A stretch of DNA of 12,100 nucleotides, taken from an uncultured Lachnospiraceae bacterium. GTDB taxonomy: Bacteria; Bacillota_A; Clostridia; Lachnospirales; Lachnospiraceae. The stretch spans positions 1 to 12,100 of the forward strand of contig CAJUGZ010000125.1 in assembly GCA_910585855.1 (NCBI GenBank). The letters run 5' to 3'. Made by a program: the position numbers and the translations under genes. Below, piece after piece: positions 1 through 7,115 of this stretch. Each line of letters begins with the position of its first letter. The first letter of the stretch is position 1. Below the pieces are notes generated by a model. It made no database searches. It saw only the letters and a list, made by a program, of their open reading frames with translations, and was not told where the DNA came from.

Positions 1-9
1 ATATTCAAG

Positions 10-48
10 ACTACGGCTATTAAAACATTGACTTTTAATAGCCGTAGT
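10..48. repeat. Perfect 39-bp palindrome (16-bp arms, 7-nt loop), possible IS200/IS605-type end
   Basis: Bases 10-25 and 33-48 are exact reverse complements (ACTACGGCTATTAAAA and its complement) around a 7-nt loop. It is not a classical intrinsic terminator. The A/T run lies at the loop side of the stem, and no T-run follows the stem on either strand. The palindrome starts where recognisable Cas4 coding sequence ends on the minus strand, directly after TATT/TATTAC. IS200/IS605 elements carry such hairpins near their ends and insert 3' of a short target (for example TTAC for IS608) without target duplication, so this could be one end of such an element extending left of the window. No transposase is visible here, so the assignment is inference. 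Confidence 0.5.
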
Positions 49-85
49 AATAGTAAACCATTACCCCTGTAACTTGTTTTTCCAT
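35..85 (-). pseudogene. cas4: cas4 5' remnant, interrupted after about 13 codons
   Basis: Reading leftwards from cas3, a GGAG ribosome binding site (93-96) stands 7 nt before an ATG at 85. The frame then reads MEKQVTGVMVYYYYGY and stops at 35-37. From memory, Cas4 proteins of type I-B loci begin with a very similar stretch: (I/V)TG-hydrophobic residues, several tyrosines, then the Cys-Lys/Arg-Arg/Lys-Leu-Trp motif whose cysteine binds the 4Fe-4S cluster. Here the match ends just before that cysteine, exactly where a perfect palindrome (10-48) begins. Position also fits, because cas4 normally follows cas3 in this subtype and the gap is only 70 bp. Cas4 processes prespacers with Cas1-Cas2, so adaptation may be impaired. 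The match is short. The alternative is a chance reading frame in a normal intergenic region, with the true cas4 further left. Confidence 0.58.
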
Positions 86-155
86 ATCTCTTCTCCATTT
101 TATTTATAATATAACTTAACAATCTTATACCCTCCCGCCTATAAACTTAAATTCT

Positions 156-2501
156 TTACAGAAAATAATCCTCATCCTCCATTTTATCTAATAACAATCC
201 AACTCCTTCCTTCCCATCAAAATCATATTTTAATCTCGTTCGATAAATATCAAATAAACCAATACTAGACTTATCTATTCCATTAGGAATACCATAACTT
301 ATATTTAAATTTATTGTCATATCTGTTAATCTTGATTTTAATAACTTTCGAACACTCTTATCTACATATGAAGTATGAAAAAGCTCGATTACACCTTGAA
401 TAAAATCTCGATTTTGATTATAAATTGTATCTGGAATAACAGTAATACTTTGAATTGCTCTAAAATCTTTTTTTGCTTCCTTTGCATTATATTCTTCTGG
501 ATCTAATCTCTTAAAACTCTCAATATTTTCTTCTATTTGCTGAAAATATTTTGTATCCTTTATCTGTTCTATCTCATATACCTCATTAATATAATCTATC
601 TTATCTGACTCAGAAAATAATTTCCCCTCTCTCTTTTTTAGCAATTCGGCAGAACGATCATAAATGTCTTTATCATAGATTGTTCCTCTCCCTGATTCAT
701 TATAATATACTACTATATTTGCCTGATCGATATTCTTCTTTCCTGCTCTGTTGCATCGCCCCATCCTTTGAAGTAAACTGTCTACTGTACACATTTCTGT
801 ATATAAAACATCAAAATCAATATCCAAACTCGCTTCTACAATCTGCGTTGTTACCCAAACCCCAGTAGCTGCTTTATCAAAAGAAAAATCCATAATTCTT
901 TTTTCTAAAATATCTCTATGTTTTCTAATAAAACGTGAATGTAAAAGTCCTGCTTCTTCCCATCTTTCTTTCACTTCTGTATAGACTTTTTGGGCTTTAG
1001 AAACTGTATTGCAAATAACAAGAACCTTTTTTCTGCCTGCCTCATTTACAATCTCATCTATATCAAAATCTCCCTCTACTATTTTCACTCTATGTCTTAT
1101 CTGAGAAGCACTGCCTGAAAAATCACGATAAATATAATCTTTCCCTTCTAATAATTTACTCTTTTTCATAAAGTACTGCAAAACTGGCGGAAATGTAGCT
1201 GTTATAATAGCAAACTTCCCTCCCATACGCTTAATTTCCGACAGCCCAAATATTAATGCCGCAACAATTCGAGGAGCATACGATTGGATTTCATCAATCA
1301 CAACTTTAGAATACTTTAAAGTCGCTGCAAAAATTTCCGTTCCCAATGCTTTATAAACAAACTGAAATAACTGATCTACTGTACATACTGTAAGCGGATA
1401 GGAAAATAATTTTGCTTGTTCATAATTTCTATAACCGCTCTCAAAATCCCCTTCTGCCGACTGAATATAACAATTCATACTGTCAGAATGTAAAAGAGCA
1501 ACATCTTTATACTGATAATTTTCTCGAATTCTTTTATAAATTGCATTAGAAGAAACTTTTATCGGAAGTGTATAGAATCCTTTTTCACCATTTATCCACA
1601 TCAATGCTGCTTCTGTTTTGCCTGAACCAGTTGGTGCAATAATAACCATATTGTTATCTCTATGTTCTATCATAAACTTTTGAACAGGTCGAAAATTTCC
1701 TGACAGAACCACTTCTATATTTTTACACAATCTTTTTTCATAAATATCTGTACTAATTTCTGCATTTTCATATCCGGCACTAACCGTCCAATCAAACTTA
1801 TTTAACATTCCTTTTATCAGCATATATTTACACCATAGTTCCTCACTTACTTTTTGATAACCCTGTTCTTTTTTGTTTGAAAAAAGCAAATTTTTCTTAT
1901 TTTCAATCTGTACCTTAATCGAATCATCTTTTAAATAAGCTCTGACATGCTCAAGATAAAACTGCTCACTATAAGTTTTTATTTCATTTATTTCATAAGC
2001 ATCAAGACGACTATGATGATAATAAATCGCCGTAAGCAAAACATTAAAATCCTCTTTTGTATAATCCGAATTATTTTTCAAAAAATCTTCTCTTGATAAA
2101 ACCACAGCACTTAAAAATCCATGTGGAATCTGCTTATTTCTTTCCTTTTTCAGTTTAGGATTTACTTTTGTTTGAAAAATATAATTTGCCTTTCCAATGT
2201 CATGCTTTCTGCAAGCCTCTATAATCAATTTCTTCTCTTTTTCACTAAAATAGTTTTCATATAACTGAAAAAATTTTTCTGCACATTTTACTGTTTCTTC
2301 CAAATGTTCCTCTAAAGTTTTATGCTCTTCTTTTATCTGTTCTGTTAATAACTTCTCTCGATAATTCTGTAATAAATCAATTTCTTCTTTCTCTGACTCA
2401 CTATCCTCTAGTATCGAAAGAATTTCTTCTATCCTCTCCAATATCAGTTTTTTCTTCTCTTCTGATAAAATAAAAGTTGGTGATTTTGCATAGTATTCCA
2501 T
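156..2501 (-). CDS. cas3: CRISPR-associated HD nuclease-helicase Cas3, type I-B
   Basis: Cas3 is recruited by the target-bound Cascade complex and nicks, unwinds and degrades the invading DNA. The 781-residue product has both expected parts in the usual order. The N-terminal HD nuclease shows H66, H100-D101 (in CRKHDIGKAN), H127 and H162-H163, so its metal ligands look intact. The superfamily 2 helicase shows Walker A APTGSGKTE at 289-297, motif II DEIQ at 403-406, motif III TATFPP at 434-439, motif V around TTQIVEASLDID (551-562) and motif VI QRMGRCNR at 578-585. DEIQ in place of DEVH is usual for this Cas3 branch. Length is normal. The ATG at 2501 has AAGGAG (2511-2516) 9 nt upstream. The gene lies 77 bp after cas5 and is the last intact cas gene seen. 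Nothing suggests that it is broken. Confidence 0.97.
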   Translation of the reverse strand: MEYYAKSPTFILSEEKKKLILERIEEILSILEDSESEKEEIDLLQNYREKLLTEQIKEEHKTLEEHLEETVKCAEKFFQLYENYFSEKEKKLIIEACRKHDIGKANYIFQTKVNPKLKKERNKQIPHGFLSAVVLSREDFLKNNSDYTKEDFNVLLTAIYYHHSRLDAYEINEIKTYSEQFYLEHVRAYLKDDSIKVQIENKKNLLFSNKKEQGYQKVSEELWCKYMLIKGMLNKFDWTVSAGYENAEISTDIYEKRLCKNIEVVLSGNFRPVQKFMIEHRDNNMVIIAPTGSGKTEAALMWINGEKGFYTLPIKVSSNAIYKRIRENYQYKDVALLHSDSMNCYIQSAEGDFESGYRNYEQAKLFSYPLTVCTVDQLFQFVYKALGTEIFAATLKYSKVVIDEIQSYAPRIVAALIFGLSEIKRMGGKFAIITATFPPVLQYFMKKSKLLEGKDYIYRDFSGSASQIRHRVKIVEGDFDIDEIVNEAGRKKVLVICNTVSKAQKVYTEVKERWEEAGLLHSRFIRKHRDILEKRIMDFSFDKAATGVWVTTQIVEASLDIDFDVLYTEMCTVDSLLQRMGRCNRAGKKNIDQANIVVYYNESGRGTIYDKDIYDRSAELLKKREGKLFSESDKIDYINEVYEIEQIKDTKYFQQIEENIESFKRLDPEEYNAKEAKKDFRAIQSITVIPDTIYNQNRDFIQGVIELFHTSYVDKSVRKLLKSRLTDMTINLNISYGIPNGIDKSSIGLFDIYRTRLKYDFDGKEGVGLLLDKMEDEDYFL

Positions 2502-2578
2502 TTATTTTTTCTCCTTCTTATCTATGACACTGTTATATGCTCATTCCAAAATGTAACTATTATCAAGTATTTTTCCTG

Positions 2579-3292
2579 CTATACTAATATTACAATATCA
2601 TTATTATCGTCTACTAATACATTTCCAACAGATTCTCCATGAGGAAAATAATAAGCTTTCACTTTACCTCCATTCACCTTCCAACGACGTATTCCTTCTT
2701 TTGTTATTTCATACTCCTTTGTAAGTGTATAAACCGTAGCAATCCTATTTCCTATATCAACAGAAGAATTCATAGGAATATAAATATCATAATTTGCTAT
2801 CGCTTCTTCTTCTTCTCTAAGCTCTACCTCCTCCACTTTTTTTATATCCAAAAGATCTTCATACCTGCCAAGCGCAAGATATACTTCAGGATTCTGCAAC
2901 GATTGATAAACCTTTTCAAAATCACACTCAGAAGGAACAATATGAAAAACCATTTCATTACTACAAATTAATTCTACATAAGCAATTCCCTTAAATACAC
3001 CATAAGACTGTTCTTCTTCCTGTATACAAAGCTGATGTCTTCCTTCTTCATATTTCGTTTTAAATGAAAAAGAATATCTGGTATATAATTCAGAAACAGT
3101 ACCTGCATTTTTTCCCTGTATGCTTATCTTCATAGGATGAAATTCCCCTTTTGGAAAACCACAAGCTGTATGAATCATACCTAACACAGTGGAATATGGC
3201 GGCAAAGGATACGTTTCCTTAATAATAAAGCTGCTTGGTTTTCTATAATTCACTAAATTTTGAAAACATTCCACTCTAATTGCTTTCTTCAT
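2579..3292 (-). CDS. cas5: CRISPR-associated protein Cas5, type I-B (Cas5t family)
   Basis: Cas5 caps the 5' handle of the crRNA in the type I surveillance complex and contacts Cas8 and the first Cas7. I place the start at the ATG at 3292, giving 237 residues. The open frame continues 13 codons further upstream, but Cas5t proteins begin with a form like MKKAIRVECFQNLVNYRKPS, and those extra codons lie inside cas7. The family signature PLPPYSTVLGMIH is at 29-41, followed by TACGF, and LGRYEDLL appears in the middle. The start overlaps the end of cas7 by 17 bp with only a weak GTGG-type ribosome binding site, so translation is probably coupled to cas7. The protein acts in the cytoplasm with Cas7, Cas8 and Cas6. 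Family is clear; the start is likely rather than certain. Confidence 0.94.
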   Translation of the reverse strand: MKKAIRVECFQNLVNYRKPSSFIIKETYPLPPYSTVLGMIHTACGFPKGEFHPMKISIQGKNAGTVSELYTRYSFSFKTKYEEGRHQLCIQEEEQSYGVFKGIAYVELICSNEMVFHIVPSECDFEKVYQSLQNPEVYLALGRYEDLLDIKKVEEVELREEEEAIANYDIYIPMNSSVDIGNRIATVYTLTKEYEITKEGIRRWKVNGGKVKAYYFPHGESVGNVLVDDNNDIVILV

Positions 3293-4160
3293 AATACTTG
3301 TCCACTTCTTTCTTGAAATAACAAAATGCATCTGCTATTGACTTTATTTTTATCTTCTGTTTTAATTCCGAATCATTTGCAAAAATTCCACTTATCATTC
3401 CTACCACAGTATTTTCTTTTATATCATCACTGCTTTCTATCATTTCTGTCAAAGCATCGATCCGAATTTTTCCCTTTTCCAAAATAATGCGATTTTCAAA
3501 AAATGGATTTTTTCTTTTATACCGACCACCTACTACAAAAATTGGTGCTAAATTTTCACGTCTTCCTTTAATATCTCTATATAAAAACTGAACCGTATCT
3601 AAAAAATCCTTTACTCTTTTTGCTCTTTCCTCTTGTGATAATGTTATCTCTCCATCTATTCCAACTCTATCTAGATCAATCGTAATCGTATAGCTATAAA
3701 AAGAACGATGAATCTCACTTTGTGCAATTACATTTTCAAAACTCTGTCTTTTTGCCATTCCCATATTTGTTAAAAACTCCAAATCGCTCTGATATGGCTC
3801 TAAAGAAATCGCATTACTTAATCTTACTACAGCACTTCTTGTAGAAGCACCACCTTTATTCCCTTTTGTATCCTCTTTTGAACTAGTTTTCATATAGCCA
3901 AACAAATCAATTTCTGGATATTCTTGAATCGTTGCAGAAGGCGCAAACTGTACTACGCCACTTTTCCCGTCCACTGGTGTTGTATCCCACCCCAACTGCT
4001 GAATAATATTATAGCGTATTGCTTGTCTGGAAATATAAGTATACTGTTCATAATTTCCTCTTGACATTTTTTTCAACGTAGAGATATTTCCAATTCCTTC
4101 TCCATAATTTGCACTTTCTGCAAGAAAAACCATTGTGAATGTAAGACCACATCTAGACAT
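3276..4160 (-). CDS. cas7: CRISPR-associated protein Cas7 (Cst2/DevR family), type I-B backbone
   Basis: Cas7 subunits polymerise along the crRNA spacer to form the backbone of the Cascade-like complex. The 294-residue product fits the Cst2/DevR branch. It opens with a hydrophobic strand and LAESANYGEGIGN (13-25), then has the SRQAIRYNI segment (44-52), PEIDLFGYM (82-90), RSAVVRLSNAISLEPY (108-123) and HRSFYSYTITIDLDRVG (151-167), all typical of this RRM-like family. The ATG directly follows the cas8 stop codon (TAG-ATG, no gap), and its ribosome binding site GGAGG (4169-4173) lies within the last codons of cas8. That layout indicates tight translational coupling, which suits a subunit needed in many copies. 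The length is normal and no disruption is seen. Confidence 0.96.
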   Translation of the reverse strand: MSRCGLTFTMVFLAESANYGEGIGNISTLKKMSRGNYEQYTYISRQAIRYNIIQQLGWDTTPVDGKSGVVQFAPSATIQEYPEIDLFGYMKTSSKEDTKGNKGGASTRSAVVRLSNAISLEPYQSDLEFLTNMGMAKRQSFENVIAQSEIHRSFYSYTITIDLDRVGIDGEITLSQEERAKRVKDFLDTVQFLYRDIKGRRENLAPIFVVGGRYKRKNPFFENRIILEKGKIRIDALTEMIESSDDIKENTVVGMISGIFANDSELKQKIKIKSIADAFCYFKKEVDKYYEESN

Positions 4161-5852
4161 CTACTTTTCCTCCTTATTTTTCATATTTTCATAGTGACTT
4201 CCCTGTAATCCCAACAAGAAAGCGTATCCAAACTCTGCAAATGTATCTCTGTCTTTCAAAAACTCAATAAATTCATTTGGGATCTGCAATTTTGTAGAAC
4301 AATATACTCTCATAACTATTTCCATAAAATGTTCCACATTTCCTACGGATAATGCATTTAATAATTGATATATTGTCCCTCTAATACAAGTATCCTCTGT
4401 AGATCCTTTCGCTTTTAATAAAGTATTTCTTAATTCATACCCTTTTTCCCTTACTGTATAACGATTCATCATTTCACCTCTCTCATTCTTACCATCATCT
4501 TTCCTCTGCAATAAATTTGTTCTAAGCTGAATCCGATAAACCAGATCTGCTTTCACTAAATTACCGCTCTTTTCTAATTCCATCTTAAGCAATCTATAAA
4601 GTATCCCATACTGTTTTCGATATCTTAAAATATTGAAAAGAACTTCTTCATATACATTCCAATATTCTCTTCCAATTTTTACATAAGGGTACTGTCCTAA
4701 CCCCTTCAAACTACGTTGAATTTCCTCATCACTTAACAATAAAAGAACATCTTTTGCAATAATATCAAATGTATATCTGCTGTTTTCATCTGTTCCTCGT
4801 GTAATCACCTGTATATTCCCCAATTCTTCACTTTTCTCCTCCAACAATAAAACAATCGTCCTAGCAATCCATGAAGAATAACTTTCATTTTCTCCTTGTT
4901 TTGCATCTTTAGCCAACTTTTTATAAGGAGAATTTACGTTCCATAATGCCTCTACACTATAATTTTTATTAATAAATACAAATGTATGCCCCACTAATGT
5001 AAACCCCAAAGAAACCAATGAATAAACAAATGCACACATAGGGCATAAATAAGCATCCACTTTGCAATTCCAAAAAGCAGAACGTTTTCTTGATAAATCA
5101 TCTGCCTGATCCTTCATAAATGCAATCGATAGCTTTTCTTTTTTTGTTTCACTCGATCCCATTCTTTCCCCACAGTCAATACATATATCCTTTGCTTTTT
5201 TCTCCTTTATAACAGTATATTGCCTCAAAGGTTCAGAAAAATCTACATCAAATATTTCTCTCATATCTTCTTTTGCATAAGTACGGTTTAAAAAACTTTT
5301 CCCATCCCAAAAGCGATTAATATAATTATAAATAATATGTTTCATGCAAAAAGTTTCTTTACACAAAGGCTGTTTTAAAAATTCATAGAGTTCCTGCAGC
5401 CGTCTGCATAATTCTTCTTTTTCCATATTTTCCTTTAACTTACTAGCTTTTAACAATTCATATACATTAGGATTCTCTATCTTCTGTTTTATATTATCAA
5501 ATCCTGACTGACAACTATTTGATAATAACTTCTCATTGATAAACTTTAAATCCTCCTTACAGTCTGCACTCTTCCATTCCTCCTTTTTTGCCTTATCAAG
5601 AATACTTTCTATTTTCTCCAATATCTTTTGATAATTTGCCAATGAACCATATCTTTTCACAAATGCCTTAAAATACAAATCTGTCCAATCTGTCTTTCCT
5701 ACAAATTCTCGATCCAGCCATACTGCCTGCTTATCTTCTGTAATCCCATAATCGCTATCTTCTTCAGCATCCGCCTCTTCCAGCAAATACTTTAATCCAA
5801 CAATTCCAGCATTTTTTAAAAAATCACCCATCGATACTATCATTCTATCCAC
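4161..5852 (-). CDS. cas8b1: CRISPR-associated protein Cas8b1 (Cst1, CXXC-CXXC family), large subunit
   Basis: This is the large subunit of the type I-B complex, the part expected to recognise the PAM and help recruit Cas3. The 563-residue protein carries the hallmark of the Cst1 family, two CxxC pairs: C224-x-x-C227 (in ICIDCGERM) and C270-x-x-C273 (in LCPMCAF), a likely zinc site. The N-terminus MDRMIVSMGDFLKNAGIVGL is also typical. The start is a GTG at 5852, because GGGAGG (5860-5865) sits 7 nt away. The next ATG at 5843 would be 16 nt from that site. The gene begins 15 bp after cas6 ends and abuts cas7. This subunit type, together with Cst2 and Cas5t, is what defines the subtype call. 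No truncation is visible. Confidence 0.94.
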   Translation of the reverse strand: MDRMIVSMGDFLKNAGIVGLKYLLEEADAEEDSDYGITEDKQAVWLDREFVGKTDWTDLYFKAFVKRYGSLANYQKILEKIESILDKAKKEEWKSADCKEDLKFINEKLLSNSCQSGFDNIKQKIENPNVYELLKASKLKENMEKEELCRRLQELYEFLKQPLCKETFCMKHIIYNYINRFWDGKSFLNRTYAKEDMREIFDVDFSEPLRQYTVIKEKKAKDICIDCGERMGSSETKKEKLSIAFMKDQADDLSRKRSAFWNCKVDAYLCPMCAFVYSLVSLGFTLVGHTFVFINKNYSVEALWNVNSPYKKLAKDAKQGENESYSSWIARTIVLLLEEKSEELGNIQVITRGTDENSRYTFDIIAKDVLLLLSDEEIQRSLKGLGQYPYVKIGREYWNVYEEVLFNILRYRKQYGILYRLLKMELEKSGNLVKADLVYRIQLRTNLLQRKDDGKNERGEMMNRYTVREKGYELRNTLLKAKGSTEDTCIRGTIYQLLNALSVGNVEHFMEIVMRVYCSTKLQIPNEFIEFLKDRDTFAEFGYAFLLGLQGSHYENMKNKEEK

Positions 5853-5867
5853 CCTATCGCCTCCCTT

Positions 5868-6590
5868 CTAACCAATTATTTCAAATTTTCCATGTCCTTC
5901 TGAACGTCTTACGCCCATTCCTGCTAAATATAAAACATTCAATAACTGACAAGAGCCAGTCAATTTAAATATTCCAAGTGATGCATCTGTATTCCTACCA
6001 AACACAGGAGAAACAACTTTCTTTCCCTTTATTGTCTGAATAGAAAAATTTTCCGTTGTTACATTTATCCCCATTCTATCAAGAAAAATATCAATATTTT
6101 CTTTTAACGCTTCCTCAAATCCCTCCATTTCACAAGTATAATAAATATCCGAATTATCACCTGAATTATGCTTTCTTACCATTAATGGACTTTGCATTTT
6201 AACTACAATTTCGTTTTCCTTTATTTCATTTAAGCGTTTCATATGTACTGCTGCTAATTCCATAGAATTCCCATTCATCGAATATTTCTTATACTTCATT
6301 TTCTGAAATGCATTAAAAAAATGCAGAAGTTCTGTGAAATTTACATCTGAAAAAAACAATGAAAACTCTTCTTTTTGAAGGTCTATTCTTTCTCTATTAA
6401 ATTTTGCTCCCGGAAGTAAATAAGAATATGTAAAACCTTTTATAATAGACTGCTTTTTACTATACAATTTTTCATAAAAATCCTGCGAATATGACTGTAC
6501 TGCAGCTTTAAAAAAACTAATCACAATCCTATCCATCTCTCTTGGCAGCCAATTTTCTTCTAACCGAAAAACCAATTTATAATGATACAC
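5868..6590 (-). CDS. cas6: CRISPR-associated endoribonuclease Cas6
   Basis: Cas6 cuts the repeat in pre-crRNA to release mature guides and often stays bound to the repeat hairpin. The 240-residue protein shows the C-terminal glycine-rich loop of the family, AGMGVRRSEGHGKFEII (223-239), preceded by SPLMVRKH (134-141) and the core segment KGFTYSYLLPGAKF (51-64). The start is a GTG at 6590 with AGGGG (6598-6602) 7 nt upstream. It is the first gene of the operon and has the promoter just ahead. One feature to note is that no histidine lies between H3 and H90, the region where many Cas6 enzymes keep their catalytic histidine. Tyr43, Ser44 and Lys45/46 are there instead. Some Cas6 branches share this, so I do not call it inactive. 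Confidence 0.94.
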   Translation of the reverse strand: MYHYKLVFRLEENWLPREMDRIVISFFKAAVQSYSQDFYEKLYSKKQSIIKGFTYSYLLPGAKFNRERIDLQKEEFSLFFSDVNFTELLHFFNAFQKMKYKKYSMNGNSMELAAVHMKRLNEIKENEIVVKMQSPLMVRKHNSGDNSDIYYTCEMEGFEEALKENIDIFLDRMGINVTTENFSIQTIKGKKVVSPVFGRNTDASLGIFKLTGSCQLLNVLYLAGMGVRRSEGHGKFEIIG

Positions 6591-6620
6591 ACTATCACCC
6601 CTATCTTTATTATAAAATTC

Positions 6621-6649
6621 ATTTTACTACCTATCATATTAAATGTAAA
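6621..6649 (-). promoter_or_regulatory. Promoter of the cas operon
   Basis: On the minus strand TTTACA (6644-6649) and TAAAAT (6621-6626) are separated by exactly 17 bp, a good sigma-A type match, placing transcription start a little over 20 bp ahead of the cas6 GTG. A perfect TATAAT also occurs nearer the gene (6609-6614), but its -35 position is poor (ATGATA). No other equally good promoter was noticed between the cas genes, so cas6 through cas3 probably share one transcript. Confidence 0.6.
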
Positions 6650-6662
6650 GATTAAAAAAACA

Positions 6663-6691
6663 TTTCCTCTTCCCACATCCCATGTTATAAT
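6663..6691 (+). promoter_or_regulatory. Extended -10 promoter of the 85-codon gene
   Basis: A perfect TATAAT (6686-6691) is preceded by TGT, an extended -10 motif that can make up for a weak -35. At the correct 17-bp distance stands TTTCCT (6663-6668), a poor -35. The initiation site would fall close to 6698, about 28 bp ahead of the ATG at 6726. It is back to back with the cas promoter; the two -35 elements are only about 13 bp apart. Confidence 0.55.
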
Positions 6692-6725
6692 AAAAAAAAC
6701 ATATCCAAGAAAGGAACAATCCCTC

Positions 6726-6983
6726 ATGCAAATCTTATTTAAAATCATAAAAAACGGCTGTCTTCTGCATAACAAAGTGATCAATAATACTTCCAGTCTA
6801 ACTCGTACCAAAAAAATATTTGCTGCCATCGATCAAATCTGTTATGACTTTGATTTAAGCAAACCAATCTGGTTAGATTCCAATATCACAGAATTCAAAC
6901 GCCATAACAAAATCCGTTTCTATAAAGATAACTTTATCGATGAAATTAATTTTGATCATTTAGAAATGGAAGTAATTGATTAA
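6726..6983 (+). CDS. Small conserved-looking protein of unknown function, 85 residues
   Basis: I do not know its function. The product is a soluble, mixed-charge 85-residue protein with no signal peptide or membrane segment. Its visible pattern is a strand-like start (MQILFKIIKNG), TRTKKIFAAIDQICYDFDLS, PIWLDSNITEFKRHNKIRF and an acidic end (FDHLEMEVID). It resembles, from memory, a short conserved hypothetical protein common in Lachnospiraceae. The ATG at 6726 is chosen because an AAAGGA ribosome binding site lies about 10 nt upstream and a promoter just before that. The frame is open further left to 6582, but that part would overlap cas6 and both promoters. It is the only plus-strand gene, is transcribed away from the cas operon and converges on the membrane-protein gene. 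A link to CRISPR is not supported beyond position. Confidence 0.8.
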   Translation: MQILFKIIKNGCLLHNKVINNTSSLTRTKKIFAAIDQICYDFDLSKPIWLDSNITEFKRHNKIRFYKDNFIDEINFDHLEMEVID

Positions 6984-7015
6984 AAAAATTACTCCCTAAA
7001 AATTAATGAAAAGGC

Positions 7016-7081
7016 GGACGCTGAAATTGAAAAAAGGTCTATTCCGAACCTGGTGCAGACCTTTCTTCGATTTTGGCGTCC
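7016..7081 (+). repeat. Imperfect palindromic repeat, copy A (25-bp arms, 16-nt loop)
   Basis: Bases 7016-7040 and 7057-7081 are inverted repeats matching at 21 of 25 positions. Read as RNA from the plus strand, three of the four differences become G-U pairs and one is an A-C mismatch, so the plus-strand RNA would fold better than the minus-strand RNA. The left half, from GACGCTGAAATTG through GGTCTATTCCGAACC, is repeated almost exactly at 10992-11027 (copy B). It sits in the gap between two converging genes and could act as a bidirectional transcription barrier, but no T-run follows on either side. The rest of this 132-bp gap shows no gene. Confidence 0.75.
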
Positions 7082-7115
7082 CCCCTCCAAAAGAAACTCC
7101 CTACTACAGAAAATT

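Noticed and set aside
1..97. Second open frame on the minus strand starting at the ATG at 97, running through the palindrome to the window edge
   Set aside because: No ribosome binding site precedes it (AT-rich sequence only) and the leucine-rich translation resembles nothing; the overlapping frame from 85 has an RBS and Cas4 likeness.
403..406. Loss of Cas3 motif II function (residues DEIQ, not DEVH; numbers are protein residues of cas3)
   Set aside because: The Asp-Glu needed for Mg-ATP is kept, and DEIQ is a common form in this Cas3 branch, so this is ordinary variation.
2502..2578. Independent promoter or small gene between cas5 and cas3
   Set aside because: No -35/-10 pair with 16-18 bp spacing and no open frame of meaningful length; only the cas3 RBS is supported.
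3293..3331. Longer Cas5 start at 3331
   Set aside because: The 13 extra codons lie wholly inside cas7, are not typical for the family, and the ATG at 3292 gives the standard Cas5t N-terminus.
6609..6614. Perfect TATAAT as the main -10 of the cas operon
   Set aside because: The -35 at 17 bp is ATGATA, and no extended -10 is present; the TTTACA/TAAAAT pair slightly upstream is better. It could still be a secondary start.
6582..6725. N-terminal extension of the plus-strand 85-codon gene back to 6582
   Set aside because: It would overlap the cas6 start and both promoters and has no ribosome binding site; the residues are low-complexity. The ATG at 6726 has an RBS and a promoter in place.
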